A stretch of 64,000 nt of DNA from assembly GCF_014695715.1 (NCBI RefSeq), contig NZ_JACJOT010000013.1, forward strand, positions 496,001 through 560,000, given 5' to 3'. Positions within the stretch are counted from its first letter, which is position 1; each line of letters starts with the position of its first letter. This document shows, in pieces, positions 10,002 to 19,423 of the stretch. Below the pieces are notes generated by a model. The model did not search any database, was not told where the DNA came from, and saw only the letters and a program-made list of their open reading frames with translations. The translations under genes were made by a program, and so were the position numbers. This stretch comes from Microcoleus sp. FACHB-68 (GTDB taxonomy: Bacteria > Cyanobacteriota > Cyanobacteriia > Cyanobacteriales > Oscillatoriaceae).

Positions 10002-11301
10002 AAGGAAACTCCCTTTTGAGCAAATTAACAGGTGTCAAACCTTTCTCTTTCTGACTGGAGAAGGTCTTCTTGTGTGCCGGCAAACTCAGATCTCAAATTT
10101 AAACGATCCTACTAGCGTTCAGCCGCCCCTTGCTCCCTAGTATTTTTATCGATGCCAATTGATTGAAAAACAAGAGTACACGAACCTTTTTTAGCAAATG
10201 CATACTTTTGTTTGTAGCCCACTATATAAATTGTAACATATCCCAAAAAAATCCAGCGATAGAAAAGAAAAAAGACTGCTGGCTCTATTGGTTTCCGTAG
10301 GATTAACTGAACTTTTTGTTCTTATAAGCACAAGGTTCAAGGATTTTTCAGGGAGTGAGGTTATGACTGCCGTTATTGCAGAAAAGTTGCTGGCTGTCAA
10401 CCCTAACTCTTGCCAGTTTTTTTACCCTCACGCTAGTAAATTCCAGTAGACAAGGCTCGAATCGCTTTCACACATAAACTAATCGACGAATAATTTTGAA
10501 GGTGTTGTAGCATTGTCATATTTTACTGTTATTTTATAATTTTTGATTTTGAGTTTAAATTCAATAATTTAGCGTACTAACATTTCATAGTTTTTTTGAA
10601 AAGTTATAAAGAAAGAACAATAACTGCTTTAGTTGCAATAATTAACTATTTATTTTAAAACAATCTAATTAGATAGGTAACGTAATAAATATACTTGCAA
10701 ACATTTTATTTTTCATTAAGATAAAAATAGATTAACTTTAGATGAAAAACATAAATTTTTTAATAAATTTAAATGTAAAAAATAAAACTATAACTTTATT
10801 TTCATGTGTTAATCTTTTTTTACTTTTTAACATTTGTTTCAAGCGGCAGTTTTTGAGGTTGAATGTATGGATAGCCGACTTCAAGAAAATAGAGCTGATT
10901 GTTGTATCAAGCATGAAAAAGTTTCAGGGGGTTCATCTAGTTTTGTTTTTTTCCGTTAACTACGGTCTTGCAAAGTTTTATAAATGCAAAAAAGAAGATG
11001 TAGTATATACAAAATATAGCCGCTGACTTAAACAGTATCAGATGAATCTTTTCAAATAAAGCTCGCATACTTTCTCAACGCTATCTGTTTGCGCTTAATC
11101 ACATTCCCCTGGCAAAACTTATGCTGTTTAAGGGGGGATTCAGAAGGGAGGGGGGGAGGGGGATAGGGTTAGAAAAGATAGATAGCTCTAGCTTTTCGCC
11201 ATTAGCCCCAATAAATGGGTGCTTAAGCCTTACCTTATTGTTACCTCATTGCCTATCGGCAGTTTTTTTGAAACCTTGAAATTAGTGAAGGTATCTGAAG
11301 G
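10002..11301. other. Long AT-rich intergenic region
   Basis: About 1.3 kb without a credible gene. The core (10480-11030) is very AT-rich; the 94-codon frame at 10742-11026 has low-complexity Phe/Lys/Asn/Leu composition and no recognisable features, so I do not call it. A G-rich tract lies at 11132-11168. The right part is probably the 3' region of the five-PAS kinase and the left part the promoter region of the DUF928 gene. Confidence 0.6.
11132..11168 (+). other. G-rich tract with G-quadruplex potential
   Basis: Runs of 6, 3, 7, 5 and 3 G separated mostly by single A or ATA loops. The pattern satisfies a G3+N1-7 quadruplex motif. It lies about 135 bases past the stop codon of the five-PAS kinase, on the opposite strand. 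Function, if any, is unknown. Confidence 0.5.
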
Positions 11302-14139
11302 CTAAACTTCCGTGTCAATTGGAATCGAAATGATAAATTCTGAACCTTCACCCATAACAGAATTGCACGTTAGCTTTCCGCCATGTTTTTCTACTACAAT
11401 TTGGTGGCTAATGGATAATCCTAATCCTGTACCTTTGCCCACCGGCTTGGTTGTGAAGAACGGGTCAAACAGCTTGGATTTGACTTGATCACTCATACCA
11501 GGGCCGTTATCACTAATGCGAATTTCTAGGGTTTTACCGTTTATGAGGGATGTGCAAATGCGAAGCAGTCCTTTGTCTTTTGTTCGCTGTTCGGGGTGCG
11601 AAGCAGATAATTTTTGCTCGCCGGCAAAGGATTCTTCAATGGCATCAATGGCATTACTGAGCAGATTCATAAACACTTGGTTCAGTTGGCCGGCATAACA
11701 GGGGACTAAAGCAAAATCTCCATATTCTTTAATCACTTCAATACCTGGACGCCCTGCTTTAGCTTTCAGCCGGTTTTGTAAAATCAGCAGTGTGCTGTCT
11801 ATCCCAGAGTGGATATCCACCGGCTTCTTTTGGGCTTCATCCAAGCGAGAGAAATTCCGCAAGCTAAGCACAACTTCGCGAATGCGATCTGCCCCCACCT
11901 GCATAGAAGACAAAAGTTTAGGAAAATCTTGGGTTAGGAAATCGAGGCTGACGCGCTCAATGTGACTTTGAATTTCTGCTACAGGATGGGGATAGTGTTT
12001 GGCATAAAGATTGACAAGGCTCAGCAAGTCTTGAGTGTACTGACGCGCGTAGGCAAGATTACCGTAAATAAAACTAACTGGGTTATTAATTTCATGGGCG
12101 ACCCCAGCAACCAATTGCCCCAAAGAAGACATTTTTTCGGTTTGAATCAGTTGGGTTTGAGTGGCTTGCAGGTCTTGCAAAGCCCGCTCTAGCTGTTGGG
12201 CTTGCTGCCTGAAGTTCTCTTCAGACCGGCGCAACGCTTCTTCTGCCTGTTTGGCCAAGGTGATGTTTTGCGTCATCACGAGACCTGCGAGCACTTCTCC
12301 CTGTTCGTTTCTCACCGGCAGGGTGTGGGTTAGATAAAGCCGGTTGGCATAGGGTACTTCAGCCACCGTCTCTTCCCCTGCAAGTGCCGCCCGGTAAAGC
12401 GGTTCGCTAAGGGTAGCGGTTTCTGGTGGGAAAACTTCTGACAAAGTCTTGCCTTGCACTAACTTTTTAGAAAGCCCGATTTTAGCTAACTCGGTGCCTT
12501 CTGCCAGGGTGTAGCGGAGGTTGTGGTCAAATAAGCACACCGATCCGTTGGGGAAGTTCCTTGCGAGTGTGCGGTACAGATTCTTACTGCGTCGCAGTTC
12601 AGCTTCCATTTGCTTACGTTCGGTGATGTCTAGCCCAACAAAGACCGCTCTTTTTCCTTGATTGTACTTCTGAGCCACCATCAAATAACTTCGCCGTTCG
12701 CCATCATGATCGACACAAATTTCTTGAGAAGTTGTTTGTTGTGAACTGGCAAAAGACTGGCGTACAAATTCGGCAAATCCAGGCCGGCTTTCCATAAAAC
12801 CAACTTCTCGCCCAATGAAGGTGTCAGCCGGCAAATTTAAGGCGGCGGCAACATGGCGGTTGACTCCGAGATATCGCAAATCTGAATCTAACCAAGATAC
12901 TAAACCGGGTACGGCATCCAAGACAGCCTGGAGTTGATCTTTGGCATTTTGCAACTCGTCAGAGGCTTGTTTGCGTTTGGTAATGTCCACCCCGACAAAA
13001 ACAGCTCTTGTCCCCTGACAGTATTTTTGCGCGACGATTAAATAACTGCTCTCACCTCCTTCAAAGCCTACGCACACTTCTTGGGCGGCTGTCTTTTCTG
13101 AAGAAGTAAAAAACTGACGAACAAAGTCGGCAAATTTGGGGCTGGTTTCTAAAAAGCCCACTTCCCGACCCAGAAAGCTTTCTGGGGCCAAGTTAAAGGC
13201 GGCGGCTAAATGCCGGTTTACCCCCAAGTAGCGCAGATCGCATCCGATCCAAGAAACTAATCCGGGAACGGCATCCAAGACTGTCTGGAGTTGCTCGTTG
13301 GCGTTTTGCAGTGCGATTTCGGCTTGTTTGCGTTCGGTAATGTCTCGCACAAAGGCGCAGTGGTACTCAGCACCTTTGAATTCCAAATAATTGACGGTGA
13401 CTTCGGCAGGAAACAGGAGACCTTCTTTGGTGCGGTAGGTGGTTTCAAAGGTGAAGGATTGAAATTGCTTAATCGCTCGCCAGTGTTCTACCCACAGGTT
13501 GCCAGAAAATGCAGGGTTGATGTCGTGAGCGCTCAGCGAAAGTAGTTCTTCGGCGCTGTACCCCAACAATTGGCAAGCGGCTTCATTGACGTAGCTCAAT
13601 TTTGCATCTGAGGTCATCCAAAAGACTGCATCAGCAGCTTTGTCCATTGCAAACTGAGTGAGCTGTAGCGCTTGAGCGAGATGCTTGCGTTCGGTCACGA
13701 CTTCGGTGAATAAGATTAATCCACCAATTTCACCGGCACAGTTATGCCAAGGCTGGATATCCCACTTGACCCAATCTTGTTTGCCATCAGGTGTGGTGAG
13801 AGATTCTTCTTGGCTGTGTCCCTGTTCGCCGGCTAAACAGTTGTGGTAAATTTGCTGCCACTCTGGATTGCCGGCTGGAAAAAATTCGTAATGAGATCGA
13901 CCAATGAGGTTTTCCGATTCTAAGCCGTACTCGCTCTGCCACCGACGCGAAACGGCTAAATAATGCATTTGCCGGTCTACCATCGCGACTGCTGCCGGTA
14001 CGTGTTCTACAAATCGGCGAAATCGCTCTTCACTCTCATGCAGTGCCACGTCTGTCCTTTGGTGATTGTGATTAATTGGCTCTTGAACTTTGTGCGAGGG
14101 TTGCAGATGAAGCGTTTGCTGAACGGATGTTTTAAGCAC
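11302..14139 (-). CDS. Five-PAS sensor histidine kinase
   Basis: 945 residues with no transmembrane segment, so a soluble sensor. Five PAS/PAC units lie at about 35-155, 160-270, 283-390, 402-510 and 517-630. Units 3 and 4 are near-duplicates (both AVLDAVPGLVSW, DLRYLGVNRH, GREVGF). A coiled coil precedes HisKA with His682 in AGVAHEINNP and a HATPase with NAIDAIEE, DNGPGMS and GKGTGLGLS. No receiver domain is attached, so the output goes to a separate response regulator, possibly the REC-kinase at 453-1703 or one outside the window. No haem- or flavin-binding signature was evident in the PAS units. Long non-coding stretches flank it on both sides, so it is probably monocistronic. Confidence 0.93.
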   Translation of the reverse strand: MLKTSVQQTLHLQPSHKVQEPINHNHQRTDVALHESEERFRRFVEHVPAAVAMVDRQMHYLAVSRRWQSEYGLESENLIGRSHYEFFPAGNPEWQQIYHNCLAGEQGHSQEESLTTPDGKQDWVKWDIQPWHNCAGEIGGLILFTEVVTERKHLAQALQLTQFAMDKAADAVFWMTSDAKLSYVNEAACQLLGYSAEELLSLSAHDINPAFSGNLWVEHWRAIKQFQSFTFETTYRTKEGLLFPAEVTVNYLEFKGAEYHCAFVRDITERKQAEIALQNANEQLQTVLDAVPGLVSWIGCDLRYLGVNRHLAAAFNLAPESFLGREVGFLETSPKFADFVRQFFTSSEKTAAQEVCVGFEGGESSYLIVAQKYCQGTRAVFVGVDITKRKQASDELQNAKDQLQAVLDAVPGLVSWLDSDLRYLGVNRHVAAALNLPADTFIGREVGFMESRPGFAEFVRQSFASSQQTTSQEICVDHDGERRSYLMVAQKYNQGKRAVFVGLDITERKQMEAELRRSKNLYRTLARNFPNGSVCLFDHNLRYTLAEGTELAKIGLSKKLVQGKTLSEVFPPETATLSEPLYRAALAGEETVAEVPYANRLYLTHTLPVRNEQGEVLAGLVMTQNITLAKQAEEALRRSEENFRQQAQQLERALQDLQATQTQLIQTEKMSSLGQLVAGVAHEINNPVSFIYGNLAYARQYTQDLLSLVNLYAKHYPHPVAEIQSHIERVSLDFLTQDFPKLLSSMQVGADRIREVVLSLRNFSRLDEAQKKPVDIHSGIDSTLLILQNRLKAKAGRPGIEVIKEYGDFALVPCYAGQLNQVFMNLLSNAIDAIEESFAGEQKLSASHPEQRTKDKGLLRICTSLINGKTLEIRISDNGPGMSDQVKSKLFDPFFTTKPVGKGTGLGLSISHQIVVEKHGGKLTCNSVMGEGSEFIISIPIDTEV

Positions 14140-15143
14140 TCTGGGAAACCTCCGGTATGGCTCTGAATGAGAATTTTGACAGTTGTTTTGTTATTAAATA
14201 TCCGTGCTTTTCCTACCAAAATATGCTTGTAATCGTTGGTAGGGTTAACGCACAATTGGGCCATCCAAAAGTTAAAACTTTCAAACGTCCGTCAAGTTTG
14301 AGTCCGCTTTTTTGAAAAGCTCCTCGCTATCAATGGTGGTTTCTTACTGAGGTTAAAGCCCCAAGCTATGGCTTGAAAGTTGCCAAATTCTATAAACCCT
14401 AGTTAAATCCATCCTGGCGGCGGCACTGCCGTCTTCAGGTTGAGTGATGCGAACCCTATGAGCCGATGAAGTTAGATGCGGGAGTGGATGCACTGGGCTG
14501 AATTAACTGTGTCTTTAACAAAGACTTTGCTTCCCACGGCTTCGGTTTTATGACCTATGTCCCCTAACTTAACTTTTCTTTATGATAGTCGTCAAATTTT
14601 TTTTGTACATTTTTGCATAAATTTTAATACTTTGTATCGCAATTTTACACAATTTAAAAAAAATATCATGTTTGGTTGCAATCTCAGCCGGCCAGCCTTG
14701 CGCCCGAAGGTATCCTTATTGCCGTTGGACTGGGTCGCTTGCACGCTCGCGCAAGTTATTGCCTGATTAGCATGAAATTAAAAAATTTACCACTGTTTTA
14801 AGTAATTCTTAAAATTTCAGGAGTTTAAAAGGGAAATTTTTGATTGGCTGTTTTTTATTACTTTGAACAGAGGAAAATAAAACGGAAGCCTCCCAAATAA
14901 AATATTCTCTGGTTTTCTGCCGGCTCAGTTGATATTTTGAGATATAAATAATTTTACACTTAATTTTATTAAATTTATTGCAAACATCAAAGGATTTGTT
15001 TTAAAACCCGCAGATTTTGCAGCTGATAGCAGATAAACACATAGAACTTCGACAGTTTAAGGCAATGGAAGGGAAGTTTATAAGATTTCTGCAAGAGGTT
15101 TGATGAGCAAATCCTGCTTTTTTATGTTTTTATAAGTTTTTTA
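14140..15143. other. Long intergenic region upstream of the five-PAS kinase
   Basis: About 1 kb. The part at 14300-14560 is more GC-rich and contains a small CAAGC/GCTTG hairpin near 14363. The part at 14560-15140 is AT-rich. No tRNA or credible protein was found. The GC-rich part could be a relic of a mobile element end or a non-coding RNA, but nothing in it is recognisable enough to call. Confidence 0.4.
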
Positions 15144-15908
15144 TTAACTGATATTTAAGCCGGCTTCAGCTTTTTTCACAGTTTCAGCAAAAAGCACTTC
15201 TGCTTCCTGCTGTTTTTTGGCAAGATCGGCAAGGTTCATCACGCAATAAAGCTGTTCCACACGGGCGATGACTTCTGGGGGAAAATCTCGGTTAAAGTAT
15301 TTGGTTTCAAAATCGTATCGATTGGGTCGATAGACCATTCCCAAAACTTCAACTAAAGGGTTAAGGGTGTGTGAGTGGTAGTTAGAAATTGCAGCGACTA
15401 AGTTTCCACGATTGAGTTCTTTTTTAACAAAGATTTGTAAGAAATCAAAATTATTTTTCAAAATTGCAAGTCTAGCTTGCATTTCCTGTAAATGTTTGCT
15501 TTGATTGATCGCCGGCCTCGTGACAAGATTGGCTTTATCAAATCCAACAACAACATTACCGTGTCGTTCCACTTCTAAAAAATCGTTATGACTGCTGCGC
15601 TTGATTACGGCAAAATCAATTTGTAAAAAAGGATTCACTCCTTCAAGTTGATAAAAGCACTGGCTGTGTCCATGCCAAGCCGGTTCTGGCACTCTCCATT
15701 TAAATTGAATCTCAGAAATTTTTTTGAGAGCTTGTTCAAGAATATCGAAGGTATCTTGAACCCGATTGTCTTCAACAATCACTGCAATATCGATATCTGA
15801 CCACTCATCAGTATATCCGTGCGCTGCCGAACCGCCCTGCCATAAAGCTAAAACCCAATCGATGGGCTGCAGGGCCGCGATAATCGTTTCTAGAATAACC
15901 GCTCTCAT
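15144..15908 (-). CDS. Nucleotidyltransferase-fold (MNT-like) protein
   Basis: 254 residues from the start chosen here. The N-terminus has the Pol-beta-like nucleotidyltransferase signature GGSAAHGYTDEWSDIDIAV (G-S...SDxD) and a third acidic position in FLQIDFAV. The C-terminal half is helical and resembles substrate-binding halves of stand-alone aminoglycoside/MNT transferases. The frame extends upstream to 16016 and would add a very hydrophobic 36-residue leader. I prefer the internal ATG at 15908 because family members begin just before the VLALWxGGSA strand, but neither start has a strong ribosome site and a membrane-anchored form cannot be excluded. The substrate is unknown. No HEPN partner is adjacent. 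Confidence 0.75.
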   Translation of the reverse strand: MRAVILETIIAALQPIDWVLALWQGGSAAHGYTDEWSDIDIAVIVEDNRVQDTFDILEQALKKISEIQFKWRVPEPAWHGHSQCFYQLEGVNPFLQIDFAVIKRSSHNDFLEVERHGNVVVGFDKANLVTRPAINQSKHLQEMQARLAILKNNFDFLQIFVKKELNRGNLVAAISNYHSHTLNPLVEVLGMVYRPNRYDFETKYFNRDFPPEVIARVEQLYCVMNLADLAKKQQEAEVLFAETVKKAEAGLNIS

Positions 15909-16036
15909 CGATTGTCCAAAAAGATAGAGGAAACCAACAAATAAAAGAAGCAGCGTCAGACTCAATCCCCAAAGTAGTGCCGGCATCAACGGCTTAATGT
16001 CATTAATTGCCGGCATTCCAATTCTGTCAGTTTATC

Positions 16037-16678
16037 CTATCTTTGCGCGGTTTTCAAACACAAGTTCTCACCGCTATGATCGGCTAAGCAGTTACCGTTT
16101 TTATCAAGGATAATGGCAGATTTAACGGTCGGAAATTGTTTGAGGGTGGCATTGATAGCGGTTTTTGCACGAGCATCATCTCCAACGCCGGATGAAACCA
16201 CATCTTTGCAGAATTTCACTTTGGCGACTCCATTGGTGACGGAGATGGTAAAGTTTCGGCCACAGTTAGAGTTTCCTCTTAATTTGACAGCATCGGCTAA
16301 GCCCTTTTGCCGTTCGGCTGCTTGGGGGCCGGCTATCAATTGTTCGATAGCGAAGGTAGCTACACTCTGACTTTCTGTTGTCCGCCACACAGCCTCAACA
16401 TCGGTAAAATTTTGAGTGGTTGCAGAGTTTTTTGGGAAAAAGACTTTGACCTTAGTTTTAGCTGCTTTAATGGAATTTGATGCTCCTTGAGCAACTTGTT
16501 TTACTCCATTATTTTGCTGAGAGTTCGTTACGTTTGACGCTGATTGTGATGCGGTAACTTGTGGAGATGGGTTGGGTGAAGGTACAGCAGTTGTTACAGA
16601 AGTGGAACAAGCGTTAACAGTGCAAACAGTCAGGAGAAGGAATAAAGCGCGGAAAGTTGATTGGCGGTTCATTTGCAT
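16037..16678 (-). CDS. GerMN-domain lipoprotein
   Basis: 213 residues. The N-terminus is a signal peptide ending in a lipobox-like VNAC (Cys about 24), followed by a Ser/Thr/Asn/Gln-rich linker. Residues 75-205 match the GerMN fold: VKVFFPKN at the start, FAIEQLIAGPQAAERQKGL, then NFTISVTNGVAKVKFCKDV and a C-terminal FPTVKSAIIL strand. Cyanobacterial proteins of this type are usually cell-envelope lipoproteins of unknown function; the name comes from Bacillus GerM. Two Cys pairs (NCGRNF/KFCKD and GNCLADH/ENLCL) could form disulfides, in keeping with export. It lies about 130 bases upstream of the nucleotidyltransferase on the same strand, without evidence of coupling. Confidence 0.82.
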   Translation of the reverse strand: MQMNRQSTFRALFLLLTVCTVNACSTSVTTAVPSPNPSPQVTASQSASNVTNSQQNNGVKQVAQGASNSIKAAKTKVKVFFPKNSATTQNFTDVEAVWRTTESQSVATFAIEQLIAGPQAAERQKGLADAVKLRGNSNCGRNFTISVTNGVAKVKFCKDVVSSGVGDDARAKTAINATLKQFPTVKSAIILDKNGNCLADHSGENLCLKTAQR

Positions 16679-16877
16679 TTTGACCTGTTTAGAAGTTTGT
16701 TTAATGTCTACGCTGCTATATTGGCTTCAAGCCAACTCAACTGGATTTCGCGAGTGCCAAAAAGTTAATTGGCTACGAATTGTTGGATTTTTGAGCCGGC
16801 ATTGGGAACCGGCCTCATTTTTAAGGGTGCCAAAAAAGAAACTGTCTATGCCTCAGTCTATTTTGTTACTCGTCTTA

Positions 16878-18155
16878 CTAAAGCCGGCTATTGCCTTCCA
16901 ACTGAGTATTTGGATCTTCCAGTCGGATTTGGGAACCGTCCTCATTGGTGCGGTAAACTAAGCTTTGGCCTCTGCCGTCTATCATCACTCGCCATCCCAC
17001 AAACCTACCTAGTGCACAGCCATCTGCGGGACTTGGCAAACCAAAACAGCTATCAGACCAAAATTGCCTTTGTGCTTGGAGGATGCGTAATTCAGAAGTG
17101 GGTGCGTTTAAACGTTTGCCGGCTTCCCGCAAAGCTGCGTAAGCAATGGTATTAGGTGCTTCGTCGTTGCGCGGAGGCATTCCGGCAATTGCTTCTGTCC
17201 GGATTTGAGAACCGGCATTATCTGTACGATAGACTTGAATTTCCTTGGGTTTGCCTTCCACAACTACTCGCCAACCGGGTGTCGGAGTTCCCATGCAGCG
17301 TTCCACAGGACTGGGAAGACCTAAACAAGCATCGGGCCAAGTTTCCTGCTTAATTTCTACAATTAAAAGTTCGGAGGTTGGCAAGGTTAAGTGTTGAGAT
17401 GCCAGCTTTAAAGCGATATTGGCAACGGCAGCAGGTGCTTTCGTATTAACCGTGAGGAGTTCTCTTTTAGAAAGTCTAACCAAGGAACCCGTTTCGTCAG
17501 TATTATAAACCCAGCGCTTTTGTCCGTTTTGTAAGGTAATTTGCCAGCCGGTTGTCGCGATTTGATCGCAAGGATAGGGAAATGTTGAGACTTCGCAACC
17601 ATAGGCCCAATTGGCTTTGATAGCTTTGACAATGCGGAAGCTTTTCTCTGGTAATTTCCAAGCTTTTGCAGCTTCTTGCAAAACGGCTTTTTCTACAGAT
17701 TTCGGCAAATTGCTTTCAATAATATTGCTAGCTGCTTCATTCAGTCTGACTTGGGAACCACGGGTATCGCTGCGATAAATTAAGCGTTGCTGTTTGGCTT
17801 CTAACGTGACTTCCCAAGCCGGCATATTTATTTTTGTGCAACCTTCAGCCGGCTTCGGTAAATTTAAACAGCCGTTGGTTTGAATTTGTTCAGATTTAAC
17901 AATGCGAAACTCTTTTGGTTGCAACCCTGTGCGTTGACCGGCAGCTTTCAGGACGGCATTCGCAACGACTTGAGGCAATTTACTGGAAGGGCGTCTTTGT
18001 TTAATTTGTTGGGCAGTCCTGTCTTGCCGGTTAAAAGCTTCTGCGCTTGCTGTTTGTAGCAGGGATAAAGTTCCCCCACTTGCCAAGATTCCTGTTAGCG
18101 TTAAGGCGACAAAAACACGAGACTTTAGATTATTTTTCTGTTGGAAGTCTTTCAT
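16878..18155 (-). CDS. Secreted protein of four ~80-residue repeats, function unknown
   Basis: 425 residues with a signal peptide (hydrophobic 13-35, cleavage near TASA-EA). The mature part is four diverged copies of one module, at about 60-140, 150-230, 240-325 and 335-418. Each starts with a helix of the type AVLxAAGxxxxLP, then FRIVxAxxxxW, a two-Cys stretch (CLGLPSPxxxC), a GWxVxx strand, and ends in VYRTDxxGSQIRLE. The paired Cys in each copy could make a disulfide. Similar single-module proteins occur widely in cyanobacteria without assigned function. The 200 bases between it and the GerMN gene on the same strand hold no gene. Confidence 0.8.
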   Translation of the reverse strand: MKDFQQKNNLKSRVFVALTLTGILASGGTLSLLQTASAEAFNRQDRTAQQIKQRRPSSKLPQVVANAVLKAAGQRTGLQPKEFRIVKSEQIQTNGCLNLPKPAEGCTKINMPAWEVTLEAKQQRLIYRSDTRGSQVRLNEAASNIIESNLPKSVEKAVLQEAAKAWKLPEKSFRIVKAIKANWAYGCEVSTFPYPCDQIATTGWQITLQNGQKRWVYNTDETGSLVRLSKRELLTVNTKAPAAVANIALKLASQHLTLPTSELLIVEIKQETWPDACLGLPSPVERCMGTPTPGWRVVVEGKPKEIQVYRTDNAGSQIRTEAIAGMPPRNDEAPNTIAYAALREAGKRLNAPTSELRILQAQRQFWSDSCFGLPSPADGCALGRFVGWRVMIDGRGQSLVYRTNEDGSQIRLEDPNTQLEGNSRL

Positions 18156-18619
18156 AGCTAGTGCGTTATAATGGGTGATTGAAAATACTCTTCATGTTCT
18201 CACATCAAGAAACTGGAAACTTTTGGGAAATTTGGAGATAGGCCGGCAGTGCAAAGATTAAGGTGTTTCGGATTTTGGCGCTGATTGTAAAAAACTCCCC
18301 AAAAATTATTGAAGAAAAAGAAGCGCTCAAATTAACCAAAAACATCATAAAACTCGGTTGCCGGTTAGTCGCAAATTAGCCAGAGGTTTGCTTTGTTATT
18401 GTTCTAGCATTCTGCCTCAAGGGGGATGTCAGTGGTTTCTAAAACTGAAACCGGCAGAGAGTGGGTGAATTAACCGGCGGTTAATGGCTAGTTGTTGTAA
18501 AGTACAGAGAGTACCAATGCTTTACGTGCTTTCTTTGGCCTCGAATTGCTCAGCAAAGACTGGTTTACTTTTGAGTCCTATCATGAAACCTTACGATCAG
18601 GACTTTTAAGATCAAAATA
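18156..18619. other. Divergent intergenic region
   Basis: 464 bases between the - strand repeat protein and the + strand DUF72 gene, so it should carry promoters for both. No clear -35/-10 pair, operator or RNA gene stood out. Confidence 0.4.
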
Positions 18620-19348
18620 ATGGCGATCCACATCGGCACATCAGGTTGGAGTTATGACCACTGGCAGGGGATACTCTATCCTCACCAATTGCCACCCCGC
18701 GAAAGGCTTCATTATTATATCCAGCGATATCAAACCGTCGAAGTTAACAGCACTTACTACCGCTGGCCTCCAGATGCTACGTTTTCTGGCTGGCAGCAAC
18801 GTCTCCCAGAGGGCTTTTTGATGACGGTAAAAGCGCCTCGCGGTTTGACGCACAGCACTCGTTTGTATTCGCCGGAAAGATGGTTAGATCGGATGGATGC
18901 CGGCCTGCACTGTCTCGGAGACAAGTTGGGCATTCTACTGGTGCAACTGCCGCCCAAGTTTGCCTGCGATCTTCCACGTCTGGCTTACTTTTTGCAACGA
19001 ACGCCGGCTTGGATAAAATTAACAGTAGAATTCCGGCATCCGAGTTGGCACCGGCACGAAGTTTTTGAGTTACTCGAACAAAGAAATGCGGCTTACTGCG
19101 TAATGAGTGGGGCAAATTTGCCCTGCATTCTTCGCGCCACAGCCTCATTTGTGTATGTGCGGCTACATGGCCCAGATCAGAACTTCCTTTATGGCGGATC
19201 GTATTCTGACAACGATCTGCACTGGTGGGCTGATCGCATCCGCGAGTGGGAAGCGCAGGGACGCAGTGTGTTTGTTTACTTCAACAACGATGGAGAGGGA
19301 AATGCTGTCAGGAATGCAGATACTTTGAAGGGGTTTTTAGGCGTTTGA
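18620..19348 (+). CDS. DUF72 (YecE-like) protein
   Basis: 242 residues, near the usual length for DUF72 proteins, which adopt a TIM-barrel fold. Visible family signatures are IGTSGWSYDHWQGILYP at the N-terminus, VEVNSTYYRWP, FLMTVKAPRGLTH, LGILLVQLPPKF, VEFRHPSW, a VYVRLHGP strand and the C-terminal VYFNNDGEGNAVRNA. The biochemical activity of the family is not established. Start at ATG 18620 immediately before the conserved first strand. It stands alone, with convergent transcription from the esterase downstream. Confidence 0.9.
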   Translation: MAIHIGTSGWSYDHWQGILYPHQLPPRERLHYYIQRYQTVEVNSTYYRWPPDATFSGWQQRLPEGFLMTVKAPRGLTHSTRLYSPERWLDRMDAGLHCLGDKLGILLVQLPPKFACDLPRLAYFLQRTPAWIKLTVEFRHPSWHRHEVFELLEQRNAAYCVMSGANLPCILRATASFVYVRLHGPDQNFLYGGSYSDNDLHWWADRIREWEAQGRSVFVYFNNDGEGNAVRNADTLKGFLGV

Positions 19349-19423
19349 AGCGGTTTTAAATTAATCCTAATAAATCTTATTCACAAAAAATTTCCGCCTG
19401 GTTGGATAGATGCCTGCCGGCAC

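Noticed and set aside
10742-11026. 94-codon AT-rich + strand frame
   Set aside because: Low-complexity composition from AT-rich DNA, no ribosome site and no recognisable motif.
15909-16016. Hydrophobic N-terminal extension of the nucleotidyltransferase gene
   Set aside because: The internal ATG fits the family start better. The extension is only an open frame, though a membrane-anchored form is not excluded.
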